A stretch of 64,000 bases of DNA from Lactarius indigo (lineage: Eukaryota; Basidiomycota; Agaricomycetes; Russulales; Russulaceae): positions 1 to 64,000 of the forward strand of contig JAFKAC010000104.1 in NCBI GenBank assembly GCA_025766275.1, in the 5' to 3' direction. A program made the position numbers and the translations under genes. The stretch's first letter is position 1, and each line of letters starts with the position of its first letter. The notes beneath the pieces were generated by a model that saw only the letters and a program-made list of their open reading frames with translations, ran no database searches and had not been told where the DNA came from. Below, one piece after another: positions 1-12,511 of the stretch.

Positions 1-185
1 TTTTTCGCTCGTCGGTCGTTACTTGATTTTCGATAAGTGTACACCCCACGGATAACGTACATGAACCCGGTGCCTACGACGACGACAGAACTCTACTCAA
101 AGAGATGTCCAATTGCCAACGTCCCAACTCAGAACCATAGGTTTGGTTCTGGTTCTTTTCCCCAGTTTGGGTGAAGCAGTCCCTT

Positions 186-1428
186 CTAGGATATGGGAGT
201 CAGCACTGAGCAACGCGGAAGGGACACGCTTACGAGACCGAAAAATTCGGGAAGACTGGTCCACAGCTCTTCCCTGACTGCTTCGAGATATTTTTTGACG
301 ACGCGGGTGCAACCGCCGCAAACCTCGTCATGCGGAATGTCATCGCAGAGTGAAACTTTTTCCCGCAACCATCCGATCGGGTCTGCAACGCTCGGTCCCG
401 AGACGGCCCCTAGTTGTGCGTCCCACCATTTCTTCAGGCCCGCGTTACAGGGTGATGGCTTTCCCGGTACTGGAATCCACTTGCAGTCCTCGTGCGGGTG
501 GACGAGAAGTAAGTTGGTGATTCCGTCGAGGAATTTGCCTCGCAAGGCACCACGCCCCTGCGCCAGCCGACGGAGATCGTCGGCCGTCAGGACGGAGAGG
601 TCTGCACGGCGGAAGCCCTCATGTGGATTTGGCGCAATCACTTCGTGCACTCGAGCCAAGTCATAAAAGACCACGGGGAGGATGTCAAGGATGTTGTGCT
701 CCATGGCAAGGCGGATGGTTCTGGCTAGTCCGTGTCAACGCGCACGGGGGAAGTCGGTGAAACGCCAACATGCCTGGTTCTGGGTGCGCAAAGGACAGAT
801 CGAAGCACTCCCGGCGCAGGTAGACCCTTTCTAGATCTTCCGTCCGCTTTTGCAGGTAGTCCCAATCAAAGAGGTATTGTGGCCAAGCATGTCTCAGAGT
901 ACTGAGCATGTGTTCTCGAAGGTGCGCAACATCGTACTTCATCGCCAGATGAAGGATCCCAGAATATTTGTACGGAAAACCTTTCCAGATACCCTCAAGG
1001 AAGGGAGAGGAGATTGGACGGTGGCGCTGTGTCTCCCTGCGAGTCTAGGTGGTTAACGCATGGTCAGTAGGCTGGAGATTGGGGGTAACTGACTCTGGAA
1101 AATATAGAGCTTTCAGAAAGTCATTGAATTGTGATGGGGGGTCAGGGAGTTCTATCACGGGCAGGCCCTCATAATGGTCCGAGGCAGTATCAAAGGCTGT
1201 CTGTGGCCCATCGAATAGGTCGCAAAAGACGTTCGAGTAAGAGGCGAGGATCGACTTGTGTACTTTGTACACGGTATACACGTTCTCGCTAAAAACGGTG
1301 CGGAGGATGATATTCCCGTCGTCAAACCATAAATCGGGACTTTCATAAGTCTCCTTGTCGACACCAGATTGGTCTTTAGATACCCTCGGTCGCTTGGACG
1401 CAAGAAACGAGTCCGTTGGGGACGACAT
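186..1428 (-). CDS. BTB/POZ domain protein
   Basis: This is a fungal BTB/POZ protein, a family thought to act in protein-protein contacts; its specific role is unknown. Exon 1 starts at 1428 and holds the BTB core: a D-x-(9)-VFSEN strand, then VYKVHKSILASYSNVF, then the acidic VIELPDPPSQFNDFLKALY segment. A second exon starting near 1040 carries GILHLAMKYDVAHLR, the usual helix after the BTB core. A further intron of about 45 nt (near 705-755) leads to a last exon with TIRLAMEHNILDILPVVFYDLAR and a Cys-rich tail (CDDIP-x-CGGC), typical of the expanded BTB families of Agaricomycetes. The stop is at 186. Exact splice sites were chosen by eye. The family call is good, the exon edges less so. Confidence 0.8.
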
Positions 1429-2193
1429 CCGTCAAGGGAGGGGGACCCAGTCTGTTCATCAACTTCAATGCATGGGCCCGCTAGATATATGGCGACCGAA
1501 CAGCTTTTCGTCCCAGCTTAGTCAGACCGCTGACAAGGCAATCTCCGCGTGCGACTCCGAGCCCTTTCTAGGCATGTGCGTAACGTGCTGGAGATATGTT
1601 TACTGTATCACCCGTGAACATGTTTAGTACTAGCGACCATAGGCGTGCATGCCTATCACTGCCCACGACGCCAATAAACATCAACGAGGCGTAGTTTTTC
1701 TTCGCTGTGGGTCGGATCCAAGGTCGGATCAATAACTGAAGCTAAGCAGTGGGCGGCGGGCGGCCCATCAGGAAAACAAAACGAGCACTAGTGTGACTAG
1801 TGACACCCAAATATGGTAGGAGCTAGTTCACCTAGTCACGGATGGATAACATCCTCCATCATGATCGCCTCACACGCCTTTCACTTTACCTTGCCCTTAG
1901 TACATTTGGTCAGTGGGACATGCAGAGGTGCGGTAGCGAATAAGGTGCTACAGTGCACGGGTATATCGCCTCCGCGCGTAACTTAGTCACGCTGTGCCCC
2001 TGCGGCTTTGATTTGTGCTTGGGCTCGCACACACTCACCCCTCTGGGCCCAGTGGTCCCCAATCTGGCCATTGAGATGTTTTTGTGATAGGACACTCTTC
2101 TACCTCGACGTTTCGCATCTTGCAATGCAGCAGGTGATTGGATCAGAGAAATTAATCGCTCGAACGAACATTACTAATCACCCTTCTGCCACC
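1429..2193. other. No gene seen; contains a small palindrome
   Basis: No open frame here looks coding. It is the upstream region of the BTB gene on the minus strand. A compact inverted repeat of two ACTAGT sites separated by GTG sits at 1787-1801, followed by related CTAGTTCACCTAG-like sequence to about 1840. Confidence 0.5.
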
Positions 2194-3180
2194 ATGACGT
2201 CCTTGATGACGTCTCTCCCTCCAGAGTTGTTTGTTTACATCCTCGGCTGTGACCCACCTATCGACCTACAACAAACGACAATCTCTCTTCTCCGTATCCT
2301 CGCCGTATCCCGAATTGGCGTCGTCATCTGCTCCACCACATTCACTTGAAGAGCTCGCACAGTGTTCGGGCGTTGGGCGAACATCTACGAAGGACCCCTG
2401 GTGACACAGACAAGAAGCTCTCTTTGTCCAAATGGACCGCAGATGCGAATGCTGCCATCGATGTCGTCCTTGTGGTACCTTAGCTTGAATAGTTAAGTCT
2501 CTGCCTCGGCAGGGGTTTTGTACCAGATCACTTGAGGCACTTTTTTCACAAGCCCGTGCCGAACTTACGCTGCCTTTCTCTACGATTTCGACCCTAGTGA
2601 GTTTCACTACTCCACACTCTCGGTTAGTGCAGGTTTAAACAAAATTTCTAGCTTATCGAAGACGATCTGTAACGAGTGATCGATAAATCTGAATGAGCAC
2701 ACCTGGTGGACGACCCGACTGGGTGGTCCACACAACCCCTCAATTCTTCCCACCCCGACAACCTCGCAGACCCCGCCTCCTCACTCGCATCAACGCACTC
2801 CGCCTGTGCATCCCGGGGCACGAGATTGTCCACTCCCTGCGCCCCAGCCGCTGGTGGCCAGCCCTCCCAAGCATCACCTTCCTCGACCTCCTCACTTACC
2901 GCCTCAGCGATTTCGACGGGAGCAAATACCTCCGCGGCCTCCGCCACCCTCATTCTCGACCTCTGCTACCTGGTTGATGACTCGCGCGCAAAGACCGCCG
3001 CTCGGCAGCCTTCTGGCCCGGGGGGTCTAGACGCGGATCCTCCCGCGCGTGTTGTCACCGCTGGCCCAGGCACACGTAGATGCAGACGCCCGGCGCGTGC
3101 TCCTTGCTGAGTTTCGGCGCGGTTGGGGGGGAGGGGGGGAGGGCTGTAGTAATGTTCAACGGGATCGTATCTACCGCTCG
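2194..3180 (+). pseudogene. Decayed F-box/LRR-like gene
   Basis: The stretch opens with MTSLMTSLPPELFVYIL, an F-box-like start (LPPEL..IL). The frame then breaks near 2316: the next good frame, starting NWRRHLLHHIHLKS, is one base out of step and stops at about 2480. Later pieces in several frames look coding (ALRLCIPGHEIVHSL and LDLLTYRLSDFDGSKYLRGL near 2790-2940, then RILPRVLSPLAQAHVDAD near 3030-3075), but no single set of splice sites joins them well. I read it as a degraded member of a basidiomycete F-box-like family. An alternative is an active gene with unusual introns. A G-run (3125-3143) lies at its 3' end. Confidence 0.45.
3125..3143 (+). other. G-rich run (possible quadruplex)
   Basis: Three G runs of 7, 7 and 3 bases are separated only by single A bases. 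The run lies at the 3' end of the decayed F-box-like gene, where the sequence is unlikely to be under coding constraint. Confidence 0.5.
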
Positions 3181-3439
3181 ACGGTCCCTCGCGGAGCTGA
3201 TGTATCGGTTTCCATGGCCTGGTGAGGTTGGAAATGCGCTGCAGGAGTAATGACTTGACCAATAGTGCAGCTCAGACAGAAGAGGAGCGATGCGCGCGAT
3301 TCGCGAGAGTTCAGACGAGTACATGAATCGCTCAGTGCGCGTAGCAACATGGTGTAACTTAGTGTAAAGACACATAAACACAAACAGATTGTGTCAACGA
3401 AAGCGAGTGCTACCACAAACATGATACAAACATGATAAG

Positions 3440-4631
3440 ATGGCCACTGAAAGCGGACCGCCTCGTCTACAGAAGCGAAATGTTCAAGTATTTGATTCCG
3501 ACGGTGCTGTTGTCGCCGGTACGCCCCTTAGTTCATGGCACCGGTTTCATTTCCTTGAACCATTTGCAGGGTTCTGGCAGTATGGTACCCTCCAATGGGA
3601 CGAGTTCTACAGATACATGATCACATTCGTCGTTACTACGACAGCCTGGACGGTTTTCCGATATGATACTGCTCAACAGCATCGCGGTGCGCCATGTCAG
3701 CCAAGTGCTGAGATTGTTCATCCAGGAGATTATATCTTGCTCTCCGGCAGTGAGAACCAATAGCCCTTACTGGCGTCGCTCTTATTTTACACCAGCTAGC
3801 GAACCTCTTCGTATCGGCTTAGTGCCCACTCTTCCACGCCCTCGTAATCCCACCCACTCCCACACCCCAGCCCGTGTGGGTGAACCCTCAATTCCCATTA
3901 AATTTGGTGTCGTCTGATTTGCTGCCTTACAGGGGTCTTATTACCGTGCTCGCGGGTGTGCCAGAGACGGAAAATGCGTCATCACAAACCTGCAGACACA
4001 AACGTACAGTCGTCTTAGAGTTGCTCATATATTTCCTCGAGTACATGATGTCGAAGTGAGTGACTGTCTCTAGAGTAAATCCGATTGACTTCTGCTACCA
4101 CAGTGGATACGCAAAGGGTTTCCCAGAAAAATTACCGATACTGCAGACGAAGCCGTTATGGGTGGCCCGACGAAGATCGACTCGGTGCAAAATGTAATTA
4201 CTATGCGAAGCGATTTGCACGATGCATGGGACAATTATGAATTTGGTGTGGACCCAAATGTGAGTTGCATTTAGTTATTGTATACCTGAACCCTCAATGC
4301 TCGACGCTCTGAACAGAATAACTATCGCATTACTGCGTTTACTAATGGCAACGCAGACCTAAACGGCCTCTATCTCCAACTTGACCATATACAAGATCCG
4401 ACGCTCCGCCCGCTCGACGAATTGTTCACAGATCACTTTATGCAGGGCATTTTCAAGCACATGAAAGGCGCAGGCGAAGTGGGATGGTCATACGAGGATT
4501 ATGACGAAGCTTTTGGGGACGGCTCCAATTTATCAAACCTCGAGATTTGGGGTACCGAGGAAGGGAGAAAGCGGTTCGAACTTGCACTTTCGGACCGGCT
4601 GTTTGACCATCGGACATCGCAGCAAGGCTGA
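3440..4631 (+). CDS. HNH endonuclease-domain protein
   Basis: This is a fungal HNH-domain protein of the type common in Agaricomycetes; its substrate is unknown. It starts with MATESGPPRLQKRNVQVFDS and is split into at least four exons. Exon 1 ends near 3750 (donor GTGAG). The HNH core spans two exons: GCARDGKCVITNLQTQTYSR then LRVAHIFPRVHDVE (about 3930-4055), and IDSVQNVITMRSDLHDAWDNY (about 4103-4260). The visible putative catalytic residues are the His of AHIFP, the Asn of VQN and the His of LHDAW. A last exon (4318-4631) gives NNYRITAFTNGNADLNG through to the stop. Exon joins in the middle (3750-3940) are the weakest part. Confidence 0.8.
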
Positions 4632-4910
4632 CCAGAGATGTTGTTCGCAGCTGGCGCACATCCGTAGCGCCATGAGAATACGGTCTCCCTCCTGATAATT
4701 GTACAGTACAACAGGGTCAGACCGCGTGTGGCTTTATATGTCGGCAGATGACTGCACATGTGAGTAGATACGTGCCTGTACGTATGTCCACACCGCCAAT
4801 GCCAAATGTCATAATTACATGATTCCCCAATTCGGATCACCACCCACTGACTGGAGTCTCAGCGATTCCGAGTCGGGCCTTTGAAGGCCGACCACCGCAT
4901 ACAGTCTACG

Positions 4911-6662
4911 ATGACCCGACCACGGTTCAATCCGTCTCCGTGTAAGGGCTCGGATGCCACGACACTTCAACTTGATAAGACGAGTCTTCCGTGGTCACCC
5001 ATCATTACCTGTCCCGCAGACTTCCCACCCGAGCTTGTAGGTTCGGCTGGTGCGTTTCACCACGGCTTCTACGGGTAGCTCATTCTTTCCAGTTCGAACT
5101 TGCAGTCTTCCAGCTCATTCATCACCCAGAGTACAACTCGACACTAATTTTGCGATCTGAGGTTATCGAGGAATCCACTGAGGAGTTCCCTGTCTCTGTC
5201 CCTCTTCTCCGAGATCTACAACCGGTCCGAAATATCCACCGTAGACTTCTCGCACGACGCCCTACTCGCGACTCTGGGCTCGAGCAGCATTGCACACTAT
5301 ACGTGCCGTCTCACCCGTCTGATTCGGAAGCTTTCCATCCGACTGTACTCGTGCTAACGCCGATCCTTCCATCCGACGGTTCGCTCCCCTACTACCACCC
5401 AACTGTCACGCACCTAGCCTTCCGTATTATCCTGCCCACTCCCTCCGAGTCAGCGGTGCTGCGCATAGAGGCTCTCCCACTTCCCGGGACGCCACTCGAT
5501 CCGGGGGCGCGCCTCTACCGGACGTGCCTCTCGCTACTCGAGACACTGCACCGCTATGGATGGGGGACACTCACACACTACAAGAAGCGAGTCCTGCACG
5601 ACGTCGTCTTGCCCCGTGAGACCTATCAGGACCTATATCTCATCATGCGAGAGCGATACAAGCATCTCATTGACGACTGGCACGAAGTGACAGACCCACT
5701 CAAGCACGTCTTCGAGGTCCGCCACGCATGCTCTCCCTCCCCCTCGCACTTCCTACTTCAGATATCTAACCCCGTGCGAATAGGACATCGGTATAGCGAC
5801 GTTCCTCATACTCCTCTGGAAGGACACGTATGGCCCAGAGACCGTCCCTCCTCTACCGGCCGACTCAAGCGACGGCACGGGGCTCTCCAACGAGCCCTGG
5901 CGCCGCTGGCCCCGTCCCCCGGGCGGCTTCGTCGATCTGGGGTGCGGCAACGGTCTGCTGACGCACATCCTCGTCTCGGAGGGCTATGCCGGGTACGGCT
6001 TCGACCTGCGCTCGCGCACGTCCTGGGCGCACTACCCACCCGCGACCCAATCATGCCTTTTCGTGCGCGCGCTCGATCCCACCACAGAAAAGGCACACCA
6101 TAATCCCAGCCTAGCGGAACAGAGTAAAGATGGGCAGACGACGACGAGCATGCTCCTCCCCGCCGACTGCTTCCTGATCGGGAATCACTCGGACGAGCTC
6201 ACGCCGTGGGTGCCCCTGCTGGCGACGCGCGTACGCGCGTCCGGGTACCTCTCGATCCCGTGCTGCGCGTGGGGGCTCGACGCGCGCTTCGATCGTGCGC
6301 GCGACGTTCCCCATTGCGATGTCGATGCCGAGACGCTGAACCTCGGCGGCGGCGGGGAGGGCGCCTGGAGCTCGTATGCGCTGTACAGGGTGTGGCTGGC
6401 GTCGCTGAGCGTGTACTGTGGGTGGGCAGTCGAGGTCGAGGTGTTGCGAATACCAAGCACGAGAAATTGGGCGATCGTCGGTGAGTGCCATCGGTCTTTC
6501 CGTCACATCCGCGAGTCTTTTACTTGAACTGGTTTAGGTCGGAAACGCGTAGGTTCCTTGGAGGAAGCGGACAACAACGTCGAGGAACTCATTGAAGGCG
6601 TGAGTAAGCGAGGACAATTCAAGACCCGTCGACCTGAAGGAAAGGCAGGAGGTGACCACTAA
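4911..6662 (+). CDS. TRM44: tRNA (uracil-O(2)-)-methyltransferase Trm44
   Basis: Trm44 makes 2'-O-methyluridine-44 in tRNA-Ser in the cytoplasm. The start chosen is ATG 4911 (MTRPRFNPSP). Intron 1 (about 5036-5090) joins ADFPPEL to FELAVFQLIHHPEYNST. Intron 2 (5717-5783, unusual donor GTCCGC) joins KHVFE to DIGIATFLILLWKDTYG. The SAM-binding motif FVDLGCGNGLLTHIL, followed by EGYAGYGFDLRSRTSW, is diagnostic. Later motifs are the acidic DCFLIGNHSDELTPWVPLLA and IPCCAWGLDARF. A last intron (6481-6537) leads to GRKRVGSLEE and the stop at 6660. No C-terminal CCCH zinc finger, found in some family members, is visible. It converges with PEX5, 144 bp downstream. Confidence 0.92.
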
Positions 6663-6806
6663 TAGCAGGGTCGCTCGGATAACTATTATACAAAGACTAC
6701 GCGTAATCCCTTGTGGATACAGGTATCTATTAGTATTACACAAGCAGGGTGCTAACGTCAAAGGTGATTGTGCTGTAGTGGTCCGGGGCCTCCCCTCATG
6801 ATTGAT

Positions 6807-9233
6807 TCAGAACTCGAACCCCTCTGAACGGAAAATGTCCAGAGAGGGGTCATCGTTCGTGAGATCTGCAAGATCTTTGCGATCCTGCGCATGGTCACAC
6901 ATAAATACCGTGTCCGATGATCGAGTGAGGTAAACATACCATGGAAAGGAAAGCTCGACGCAGCGTCTGCAACAACTGCTTGCTCTTCTCCCCCGTGGTC
7001 TCCTGCATAGAGAGAGCGCTCAAAAGATGTTCCGCTGCCTCCTTGTGTGCGCCAATGTTCAAACCTAGGCGAGTCCATGAGTACCAAATAACAGGGAGTT
7101 GTCAGTGGGCATATGCTACATACAAGCAACGCCGACGTTGTAGATCGCACGGGTATACGTGGGGCGCAGCATCAGTGCTTCGCGGTACGCGCCTAGAGAC
7201 TCCTCAGGTTTGTTTCCGTTTGAAAGTGACGAGCCCAGGCGGTTCCAAAGGAGATAGTCCTGGCACGAAGGGTTAGTAGGGAGTTTGATCGCGCAAACTC
7301 CGAGTGCATACCGTCGGCCGGACACTTAGTGCCGATTCAAAACAATCCTTGGCACGGTCGTATGCTCCATTAGTGTAAAAGAGTACGCCAAGAGCCAGTT
7401 GCACATCAGGATCGATCACGCCCTGCGCGTGCTGTGTGCGCGCAACAGTCAGGAACGCTTCGGTGACAACATTGTGTGAGTGCCATGAGGATCGGGTGAG
7501 GGAATTTTGTGCCTCTGGGGGGATCTGCACGTCTGGGAAGCGTGCGCACAACCAACGCATCAACATGGTGTGAGAAGCGCGATCCAACGACTCATTCGTG
7601 TATGAAATTGCTAGCGACTGTTACTCCACCCCGTGAGTAAAATGGAATTCGGAAGGTGAAGTGGGTGGGCAACGCACGAGCATCCCCATGCCGGCAGCAC
7701 CCGCTTCTTCGGCAAGACGCACGCCCTCCGTGAGTGCCTTCATGCCTGCTTCCTCGCGTTCGTCCATGTTCCGGGTTTCACCGAGGAGGATCCACGCCTC
7801 GTAACCGCCCTCACCAAGCTCGCCTTTCTGGATGGCAGCCTCGAGAAGTAGTGATACTTCTGAGAGTGATGCATTTTGCTCGAGCATCTGTTTAGCCAAA
7901 GCTAGAGGTGACTGCGTGGAAGATGACGGATCAAGGTATTTGTTGTTTTGCTCTGTACTTGGTGAGCAGAAGTGCGGACACAGAATACTAAAGACGACAA
8001 ACCAAAGACGTAAGGATCAAGGATAGGTAATCCTTCGTGGTCGAATTTCATGTTGTGCGTAAAGGAATCATCTGTTGCGACGCCTTCTTCCCAAGCGCGT
8101 TGCATGGAGGTCGAGTAATCCCATTCGCCATCCTCGCGCTGCGCGTTCATGAGTTGATTGAACTCTGCTTCCCACTTGGCCATTTCTTCTGGTTTGGGAG
8201 GCATATCGGAATTCTGCATCTGCTCCCAGACGCTATGGGTGCAAGGATCAGCTCCACCACTAAAGCCAACACGCTCAAGTGCTCTGACCTTTTAAACTCG
8301 GCGTTACCAAGAAGCTCCTCTGGGGTGGCCGCGGGAACATCGTCAAGCCTCGTGTTGCTGAAGTCCTTTTCGAGTTCATCCACCGCATCTCCGGAAGACT
8401 GGGTCTCGATCTGGGCGGCAGTAATTGATGATGCAGCTTGGGCAAATGCCGCATCAAAATCAGTTTCCTCGAATTTGCCCTTGCCTTTAACGTCAGTATG
8501 CGCGTCAAAGCCTTGAAGGTACGCTTGCGGAGCGGCATTAAGGCCGAAGTGGTTTGCCATTGTTCCGAAGCCATTTCCGATCAAATGGAGGTTTTGAGTC
8601 GCTACACCATGGAATTAGATCATATGGTACCACCAAACTAATTTGCTGACCCACAATTCACTGGAGGAACGCTCTGTTGGATAGTTGGACCAGGAGTGAA
8701 AGCTGCTGGCTTGAACTCGCTTGTCCAAGCTGTCGATGGGAAAACATTATGCGGTAGATTATGAGTAGCCTGGGTACGCTGAATGTCTGCCCAGGCGTCA
8801 TTCAGATTTGGCATCGTGCCACGGTTGGCTACGGTGAGTGGGATCTGACGAGACATCAAGTCTTGCATGTGCGGGATCTGCGCTGGAGAGAAAGAAGGCC
8901 CAGGACCCGTAGCTTGCTGTGCGTCGAAGAATTGGCGGGCCATTGCCATATCGTGCTCAGCGACGGCATTGTTAGACGCAGAGGGTAAATGATGGAGCTG
9001 AGAGGGGATTGCGTAAGGTAGATAGAAGAACCGAAAGGATTCCCACTGACTCTGGACGAGGATGGACCGGAGATCCTATCCTGAAAAATTTGGGTGAGGA
9101 TGTAAGGAAAACAAGAGGGTATAGTACGGACCTGTTGCAAGCTGCGATCTCCATCGGTGTGCTTAAGCACCTGGGAAAGAGGATTGACCTCTATCGCGCA
9201 TTCCGAACCGGACATAAGACCTGCGAGAGACAT
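6807..9233 (-). CDS. PEX5: Peroxisomal PTS1 receptor Pex5
   Basis: Pex5 binds C-terminal SKL-type signals in the cytosol and ferries cargo into peroxisomes. The N-terminus (MSLAGLMSGSECAIEVNPL, then SQVLKHTDGDRSLQQ) carries the conserved cysteine, here Cys12, which is ubiquitinated during receptor recycling in known Pex5. WxxxF-type Pex14/Pex13 binding motifs are seen as WTSEF and WEAEF. The C-terminal half is made of TPR repeats, for example EAWILLGETRNMDEREEAGM, PDVQLALGVLFYTNGAYDRA, DYLLWNRLGSSLSNGNKPEE and AIYNVGVACLNIGAHKEAA. The protein ends in DDPSLDIFRSEGFEF (stop 6807). At least five short introns interrupt it. Full length for the family. Confidence 0.93.
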
Positions 9234-9395
9234 TGTTGCAGAGGAGAAGTGAAGAGTAATCAGTACACGCTAAGCACACAGACCGACTTTAAGAGCGACG
9301 GATGGCGCCACGTGATTGTACGGCCTGCCAAAACAGCCGAAAGTCCGAGTCTCGGAGACGCTAGCATTGGTAGCCCTCTCTAACCACGATTATCA

Positions 9396-10552
9396 ATGCT
9401 GCGAGTACATTCACTGCCAACGTCCCGTAGATTCGTCAGTCGTGCTTACGCTACAGCTGCGTCTCCACGCGCGCTGGTTTTACTCGAACACAAGAACGGC
9501 GCCATCGAATCCGGATCTCTCTCTGCTTTGACAGCAGCTCAGCAGCTCGGGGGTACGGTCACAGGCCTCATCCTAGGCGCTCCTGACCACCTACCAACCG
9601 TTCTCGAGAGTGCCAAAAAGTATGTGCGATCTAGTTTACGTCGACGTTACTTCACTCTTTTACAATAGGTTGAAAGGACTGTCGTCTGTCCTGCACTCCT
9701 CCTCTCCACAATATTCTTCGCTAGTCCCGGAGGTTGTATCCCCACTCCTCGAGAAGCTGCTAGGGAGTAACTCTTCCTACACTCATGTCGTCTCTTCCCA
9801 CTCCTCTGCTGCCAAGTCCCTCCTCCCGCGCATCGCCGCCAAGCTCGACCTTCCTGCCGTCTCTGACGTAATCTCGGTCTCCCACGACGCGTCCTCGGAC
9901 AGCACCACCTTTTCTCGGCCAATCTACGCCGGAAATGCGATCGCGACTGTCCGCGCACCGTCTACCGTCCCTTTGAAGTTCTTCACCGTGCGCTCGACGG
10001 CGTTCTCGGCCGCCCCTTTGAGCGACGATGCGGGCGTCGCGCTCGAGGAACTGGCTCCCGTTGAGGTCACAGACTCCCCCACGCAACTCATCAAGACAGA
10101 GCTCGCCCAGTCAGACCGTCCAGAGCTTGGCGTTGCCACTCGCATAGTATCCGGCGGGCGTGCGCTCAAGAACGCTGAGACATTCAAGGCCACGCTCGAT
10201 CCCCTTGCAGATGCTCTAGGCGCAGCTGTTGGCGCATCCCGGGCAGCGGTTGACGCGGGCTATGTGGACAACTCGCTACAGGTTGGCCAGACAGGCAAAG
10301 TGGTCGCCCCTGAGCTTTACATCGCCATCGGCATTTCAGGCGCCATCCAACATCTGGCAGGTATGAAGGATTCGAAGCTCATTGTAGCAATAAACAAGGT
10401 GAACTCTTTTCGAACTATATCTTTCACCACGTTCTGATGTGATCATACCCTTCAAGGACCCAGACGCTCCCATATTTCAGGTAGCAGATATCGGACTGGT
10501 AGCGGATCTCTTTGAAGCAGTCCCGCAGATTGTAGAAAAGCTCAAGCAATAG
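9396..10552 (+). CDS. ETFA: Electron transfer flavoprotein alpha subunit
   Basis: The mitochondrial matrix ETF alpha subunit holds the FAD that passes electrons from acyl-CoA dehydrogenases to ETF-ubiquinone oxidoreductase. The N-terminus ([20 protein letters not shown]) is a basic mitochondrial presequence, followed by [20 protein letters not shown]. An intron starting near 9619 (GTATGTG) ends before [10 protein letters not shown]. The C-terminal FAD domain shows [51 protein letters not shown] and [20 protein letters not shown], all classic ETFA motifs. A last intron (about 10399-10458) joins AINK to [19 protein letters not shown], and the stop is at 10550. Full length. Confidence 0.95.
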
Positions 10553-11089
10553 TTTATTCTGCAACATATAAACCGAACATTTCCAATCGTTTCCCCATCT
10601 CAGCTTTGTAAACGGACACGAAGTTGCCGCAGGCACGCGAGATCTTTGAGGTCGATCCATTCGTATAAACGATCGCACCGTCCCTGCCTTGAAACTTGAA
10701 CTGATCCGCCGGAGCTCCACTCGGTACTCCCGTCTTCGTAGCAGTTTCTGGCCGATCCGATCAAAGTATGCGTGGCGCCTCGCTTCCCTGGGTATGAATG
10801 CGACATGTGTCTTGTGCGTCTTCGTGAACCCACACGCATTCCGTTTTGCCTTGACTTTACCACTTTGGAATTCGTTTTGACAGCAAGAATAGCACCTTCT
10901 TATTGCGCCACGCCCACAACATTTGGCGTGTGGTGTATGCAAGAGCTGAGGCGCATTTCCATTCTCACACGCTCTTTGGATCGCTTGCGTACTGAGTTTG
11001 AGTCTGCTGGGAATACGGACACAGTAACTTGAGAAGAGACCAACCCTACAGCTCACTAGCGCTCACTTCACACGTGATCGCGTCGCCTC
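10553..11089. other. Unassigned stretch downstream of ETFA
   Basis: Frames are open on both strands (for example 10772-11032 plus and 10565-10750 minus), but none matches a family I know and the frames overlap each other. A minus-strand piece ending at 10554, with FKFQGRDGAIVYTNGS, has a protein-like composition, but it would end only about 1 bp from the ETFA stop and is broken by a stop codon upstream. I do not call a gene. Confidence 0.4.
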
Positions 11090-11140
11090 ATGACGCCAGT
11101 CGGACTGGTCGATTTTTCTTGTTTGCCAACAGACACCGCA

Positions 11141-12511
11141 ATGCTTCGCTCTATTATCACCACTGGCTCATACACCATTGATAAGTACTCTAGGTCTTAT
11201 CCATCCCCTCTTGTGCGTACACAATCACAAGATTTAGGCGCGGCTCAGCCGGATTGGCAACACTTCTCCAATCCTGTCATGACTCTTATGCTTGACGTGA
11301 AGAAATTAATGGACAACAACTTCGAATCTGTGCGTTTGCGTGTATTGTGGAGTATGGACATGGGTCATGGTGCCGTGGAACGGGAAGTCACAATGGTAAG
11401 AACAGACACGAGCGCATACATTCACCATTTTTTTTTTGAACTCGTCATTAGGAGGACCTTGATCTCCTGTCGTTCTCGGGAACACCCTCCCAAATACACC
11501 TTGGGCAGGGGCCACCTCTCAAGGCCGTCTATCGTGGCGCGGTCGTGGGAATTCGATACCAGTATCCATTTTCTGGACCTGCCACTTCGCCTGCTGTACG
11601 CGTTTGAGAGATGAAGTCACTACTAAAACGACACATTCGCTGATCCATATCCCAGTCATACCGCCGTTTTCAAGTCAACTTCGCTTCCGCCTCGGACGCC
11701 GCGCAATTTATTGACGCCATCCGGCCTGTGTGCCCCTGCAAAGAGACCACGGGTCCTCCAGCGCCACCAATCCCCACAGATAGACCCCTTGTGCCACCAT
11801 CCGCTCCCATCCAACCCCAACTTGCACGCTCCACGCTCGCCCGATACCACACCAGTGCTGTGCAACGGCCTTCGATGCTCCCTCCCTCTGTGGGCATCGC
11901 CGTCAGCACATTGAAAAGCGAAACCCAGGGCAGCAGCCAAGAGTTTCCTCCGAGGGTGCCACGCTTCCCGCCCCACTCGAGTTCAGATCTTTCGCTAGCG
12001 CCGTCGTCGTCGGACCCTGCGCCAGCAGTCACACTACCACACCCGACCCCCAGCTACGACAGGTCTTCCCAACAGTCTTTCGCACTGCCCCCCGACACAC
12101 GTTCCAGCCAGTTCATGGCGCCGAGTGGAAGCGCCGCCCCTTCTCTCCCCACGTTGTCCCAGCCTACGTCCACCGCGGCCACGCTCGCGCCGCAGCCCAC
12201 GCCGCCGACAGCCACTGCGACTCAGCGCGACGACGAATCGGAGAAGCGCGCGCGCGAGGCATTCCTCGAGTCGCTCCGGGAAGTACCGGAGCTGTATACC
12301 TTGACGCGCCGAGAGCTCGAGAACCTAGTAAGTGTCGTCGTGCGCGAGCCGGGGTTTCCGAGACTGGTGCGTCGTTCAATCTCTCTGTTTCCATGCGGGA
12401 CTTGCGATGGCGTGACTGAACGGGGTTAACTTACTTACACTATCTCCGTGTCTCTGTCAGCTCGAAGCGCTCGACTCTATGTGGGCGATCCGCGGATTTT
12501 TGGCGCAGTGA
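11141..12511 (+). CDS. REC114: Probable meiotic recombination protein Rec114
   Basis: Rec114, with Mei4 and Mer2, promotes Spo11 double-strand breaks on meiotic chromosome axes. The N-terminal PH-like module runs from SYTIDKYSRSYPSPL through WQHFSNPVMTLMLDVKKLMD and ends in YRRFQVNFASASDAAQFIDA followed by IRPVCPCKE, which I take as the fungal Rec114 signature. Introns at 11397-11451 and about 11598-11653 give in-frame joins. A Pro/Ser/Thr-rich disordered linker of about 170 residues follows, then a C-terminal helix (REAFLESLREVPELYTLTRR, then LEALDSMWAIRGFLAQ) in the place of the Mei4-binding end. ATG 11090 in the same frame is an alternative start. The family call is inference from motif order; fast-evolving proteins of this class are easily misnamed. 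Confidence 0.55.

Noticed and set aside
10424..11056. 210-codon minus-strand frame next to ETFA
   Set aside because: It overlaps the ETFA last exon and intron antisense, has very high Arg/Cys content and no family motif.
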